NCBI RefSeq assembly: GCF_028765575.1
Contig: NZ_JARACO010000013.1
Location: 1-64,000, forward strand
DNA length: 64,000 nucleotides
From: Aliivibrio sp. S3MY1
GTDB taxonomy: Bacteria > Pseudomonadota > Gammaproteobacteria > Enterobacterales > Vibrionaceae
Direction of reading: 5' to 3'
The position numbers and the translations under genes are program-made. Positions 62,210-64,000 of the stretch are shown here, in pieces. The notes beneath the pieces were generated by a model. That model searched no databases. It had not been told where the DNA came from and was given only the letters and a program-made list of their open reading frames with translations. Within the stretch, counting starts at the first letter, position 1. Every line of letters begins with the position of its first letter.

Positions 62210-62953
62210 TTGATTAAGCCAGCACTGCTTGATAAAAAGATTGAAAGGCCGCATTCATGGTCAGACATTCCTCACGGTGAGTGGATCGGTGAGCTAATTC
62301 AGTCTCGTCTTGATGAATGGAGCCCTAAACTGTTTGGTTACCACATGCTTAAAATTGGTGGGTTAAGTGCTGAGCTTGATAGTCGCTTTTGTAATATTAA
62401 ACACCAAGTAAACCTAGATAACAAAAATTCATTAAAGAATATTAGCTCTGAGCTTCCTCAATTGCCTTTTTTAGAAAAAAGTATTGATGCGTGTGTGCTT
62501 GCTCATCAGCTTGATTATTCCTCTGATCCACACCAGTTATTAAGGGAAGTCGATCGAGTTTTAATTAATGATGGCTATATTATTTTAACGGGCTTTAATC
62601 CTATGAGTGCCATAGGAATTGCGAGCTTATTCCCTTGGCGGAAAAATAATTTGCCATGGAGTGGGCGTATGTTTACTCCTCACCGAATTAAAGATTGGCT
62701 TAGCGTATTAAATTTTGAGGTGGTATACAGTGACTGCTTTGCTTTAGCGCCTTTAACTCGCTATCGCACAATGTGGACATGGTTTGAAAATTTAGGTGGG
62801 GATTCCGTTAAACCGATCAGTGGTATCTATTTTATTGTTGCCAGAAAGCGCACTTATCCATTGCGCCCAATTAAATCGCCTTGGAAAAAGAAGCCGAAAT
62901 TGGCTCCTATTTCAGTCGCTCAAACACGTCAGGGTAAGATTAAATCAAATTAA
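62210..62953 (+). CDS. SAM-dependent methyltransferase, YafS-like
   Basis: 247 residues, starting with TTG 62210 behind AGGTAA. The class I methyltransferase fold is recognisable although the glycine loop is weak ([11 protein letters not shown]); [28 protein letters not shown] and [13 protein letters not shown] match the family. The C terminus is very basic. It lies between gloB and rnhA as E. coli yafS does. The substrate is unknown. Its last four bases overlap the converging rnhA. Confidence 0.85.
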   Translation: MIKPALLDKKIERPHSWSDIPHGEWIGELIQSRLDEWSPKLFGYHMLKIGGLSAELDSRFCNIKHQVNLDNKNSLKNISSELPQLPFLEKSIDACVLAHQLDYSSDPHQLLREVDRVLINDGYIILTGFNPMSAIGIASLFPWRKNNLPWSGRMFTPHRIKDWLSVLNFEVVYSDCFALAPLTRYRTMWTWFENLGGDSVKPISGIYFIVARKRTYPLRPIKSPWKKKPKLAPISVAQTRQGKIKSN

Positions 62954-63408
62954 CCAGGATAACCCGTATCATCTTGAGTCGGGTTTTCAGCCGCTGTTCT
63001 TGCTAGGTCATCACACATTTCATTTTCACGATGTCCGGCATGGCCTTTAACCCAGCGCCAGTCAATCGTGTGTCGTTCTGCTTCTGTGTCTAATTGCTTC
63101 CAAAGATCAGCATTTACTACTGGTTTTTTATCCGCTTTTATCCAACCGCGTTTTTTCCAACCATGGATCCATTGAGTGATCCCTTGGCGAACGTATTGGC
63201 TGTCTGTCGTTAATACCACAGAGCATGGCTCTTTTAAATTACGTAGAGCAATTACGGCTGCTAACATTTCCATGCGATTATTGGTCGTTTGATTAAACCC
63301 TTTGGCAAAGGTTTTTTCTGTGCCTTTATAGCGCATCACAATACCGTAACCACCAGGACCTGGATTGCCTAAACAAGAACCATCTGTGAAAATTTCAACC
63401 TGCTTCAT
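62950..63408 (-). CDS. rnhA: Ribonuclease HI
   Basis: 152 residues from ATG 63408; the open frame reaches five codons further, but [20 protein letters not shown] is the standard start. The catalytic residues D9, E47 and D69 are in place ([24 protein letters not shown]), and the basic handle region [10 protein letters not shown] is present. It degrades RNA in RNA-DNA hybrids. It is divergent from dnaQ, with only 52 bases between the start codons, as in E. coli. Confidence 0.98.
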   Translation of the reverse strand: MKQVEIFTDGSCLGNPGPGGYGIVMRYKGTEKTFAKGFNQTTNNRMEMLAAVIALRNLKEPCSVVLTTDSQYVRQGITQWIHGWKKRGWIKADKKPVVNADLWKQLDTEAERHTIDWRWVKGHAGHRENEMCDDLARTAAENPTQDDTGYPG

Positions 63409-63460
63409 TATCTCTGTTATCATTAGAAGAATTTAGAAATAGTCTGACACAAATGAGCCT
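63409..63460. promoter_or_regulatory. rnhA/dnaQ divergent start region
   Basis: Only 52 bases separate the two start codons, so the promoters must overlap each other or reach into the opposite gene. In E. coli the rnhA and dnaQ promoters overlap in this way. I cannot assign exact boxes. Confidence 0.4.
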
Positions 63461-64000
63461 ATGAATACTAGCGACAATTCCCCGAATCGAATTATTGTTC
63501 TCGATACAGAAACCACCGGTATGAACTTTACTGGTGGCCCAGTTTATGAAGGTCACCGTATTGTTGAAATTGGTGCGGTCGAGATCATCAACCGAAAGTT
63601 AACTGGTAATCACTTCCATGTATATATCAAGCCTGATCGATTAATTGATCTTGAAGCGATTGATGTTCATGGTATTACCGATGAATTTTTGTATGACAAA
63701 CCTGAATATAAAGACGTTCATGATGAGTTTTTAGCGTTCATCAAAGGGGCAGAGTTAGTCGCTCATAACGCGCCCTTCGATGTTGGCTTTATGGATTATG
63801 AGTTCAGTAAATTAAACAAACTGATAGGTACGACTGATCAGTATTGTAAAATTACCGATACCTTGGCCATGGCGAAGAAAATCTTCCCTGGTAAGCGTAA
63901 TAATCTGGATATTCTTTGTGACCGCTATGGAATAGACAATTCACACCGAACACTTCACGGCGCTTTACTCGATGCAGAGATTTTGGCTGATGTTTATCTG
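63461..64000 (+). CDS. dnaQ: DNA polymerase III epsilon subunit (partial, N-terminal 180 residues)
   Basis: The frame opens at ATG 63461 and runs off the window after 180 codons. ExoI is VLDTETTGM (D15, E17), ExoII is LVAHNAPFDVGFM, and ExoIII lies in HRTLHGALLDAEILADVY (the DEDDh His and Asp). DnaQ is the 3'-5' proofreading exonuclease that works with DnaE, which is also in this window. The clamp-binding C terminus is missing. Confidence 0.97.
   Translation, partial: MNTSDNSPNRIIVLDTETTGMNFTGGPVYEGHRIVEIGAVEIINRKLTGNHFHVYIKPDRLIDLEAIDVHGITDEFLYDKPEYKDVHDEFLAFIKGAELVAHNAPFDVGFMDYEFSKLNKLIGTTDQYCKITDTLAMAKKIFPGKRNNLDILCDRYGIDNSHRTLHGALLDAEILADVYL

Overview
The window looks like a chromosomal segment of a marine gammaproteobacterium of the family Vibrionaceae, most likely Aliivibrio (fischeri/logei/salmonicida group). 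The reasons are the low GC content, the gene order (phoB-phoR to pst-phoU; peroxiredoxin/OxyR; aceBA; queA-tgt-yajC-secDF; map|rpsB-tsf-pyrH-frr-uppS-cdsA-dxr-rseP-bamA-skp-lpxD-fabZ-lpxA-lpxB-rnhB-dnaE-accA-tilS; yafD/mltD/gloB/rnhA/dnaQ), and protein sequences close to Vibrio and Escherichia families. Genus is an inference; species cannot be fixed from reading alone. No rRNA, tRNA, insertion sequence, prophage or CRISPR array was seen.

Layout. 1-2.9 kb: the end of dnaK, dnaJ, and a secreted protein of unknown function. 2.9-5.8 kb (minus): a ferredoxin and tRNA hydroxylation pair (yfhL, trhP/yegQ), and rdgC, next to a REP-like inverted repeat. 5.9-14.4 kb: a complete phosphate-starvation block (phoB, phoR, a PstS-like binding protein, pstC, pstA, pstB, phoU) with two Pho boxes. 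Both permeases carry large periplasmic insertions. 14.5-19.3 kb: the accessory-looking part, with small secreted and outer-membrane proteins, a proline-rich mini trimeric autotransporter, a LysR regulator, a small beta-barrel and a BOF-domain protein. 19.3-22.0 kb: cutC and a divergent peroxiredoxin/OxyR2-type pair. 22.6-25.5 kb: the glyoxylate shunt operon aceBA behind a long regulatory region. 25.7-32.5 kb: a CBS protein, queuosine genes, the SecDF-YajC translocon subunits, and yaeH. 32.6-36.1 kb (minus): glnD and map.

36.3-57.3 kb is the conserved essential run for translation (rpsB, tsf, frr), nucleotide, isoprenoid and phospholipid synthesis (pyrH, uppS, cdsA, dxr), envelope assembly (rseP, bamA, skp), lipid A and fatty acids (lpxD, fabZ, lpxA, lpxB, accA), and DNA replication (rnhB, dnaE). 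It ends with tilS. Several intrinsic-terminator-like hairpins sit between these genes. 57.3-64 kb: a cytochrome c, glnB, yafD (behind a probable coupled leader peptide), a Yip1-family membrane protein, mltD, gloB, a methyltransferase, rnhA and the start of dnaQ.

Most of the window is ordinary housekeeping DNA. No wholly new system stands out. The parts most worth a second look are the predicted beta-propeller inside PstC, the mini-autotransporter region, the OxyR2-like redox switch, the yafD leader, and the palindromic elements between genes.
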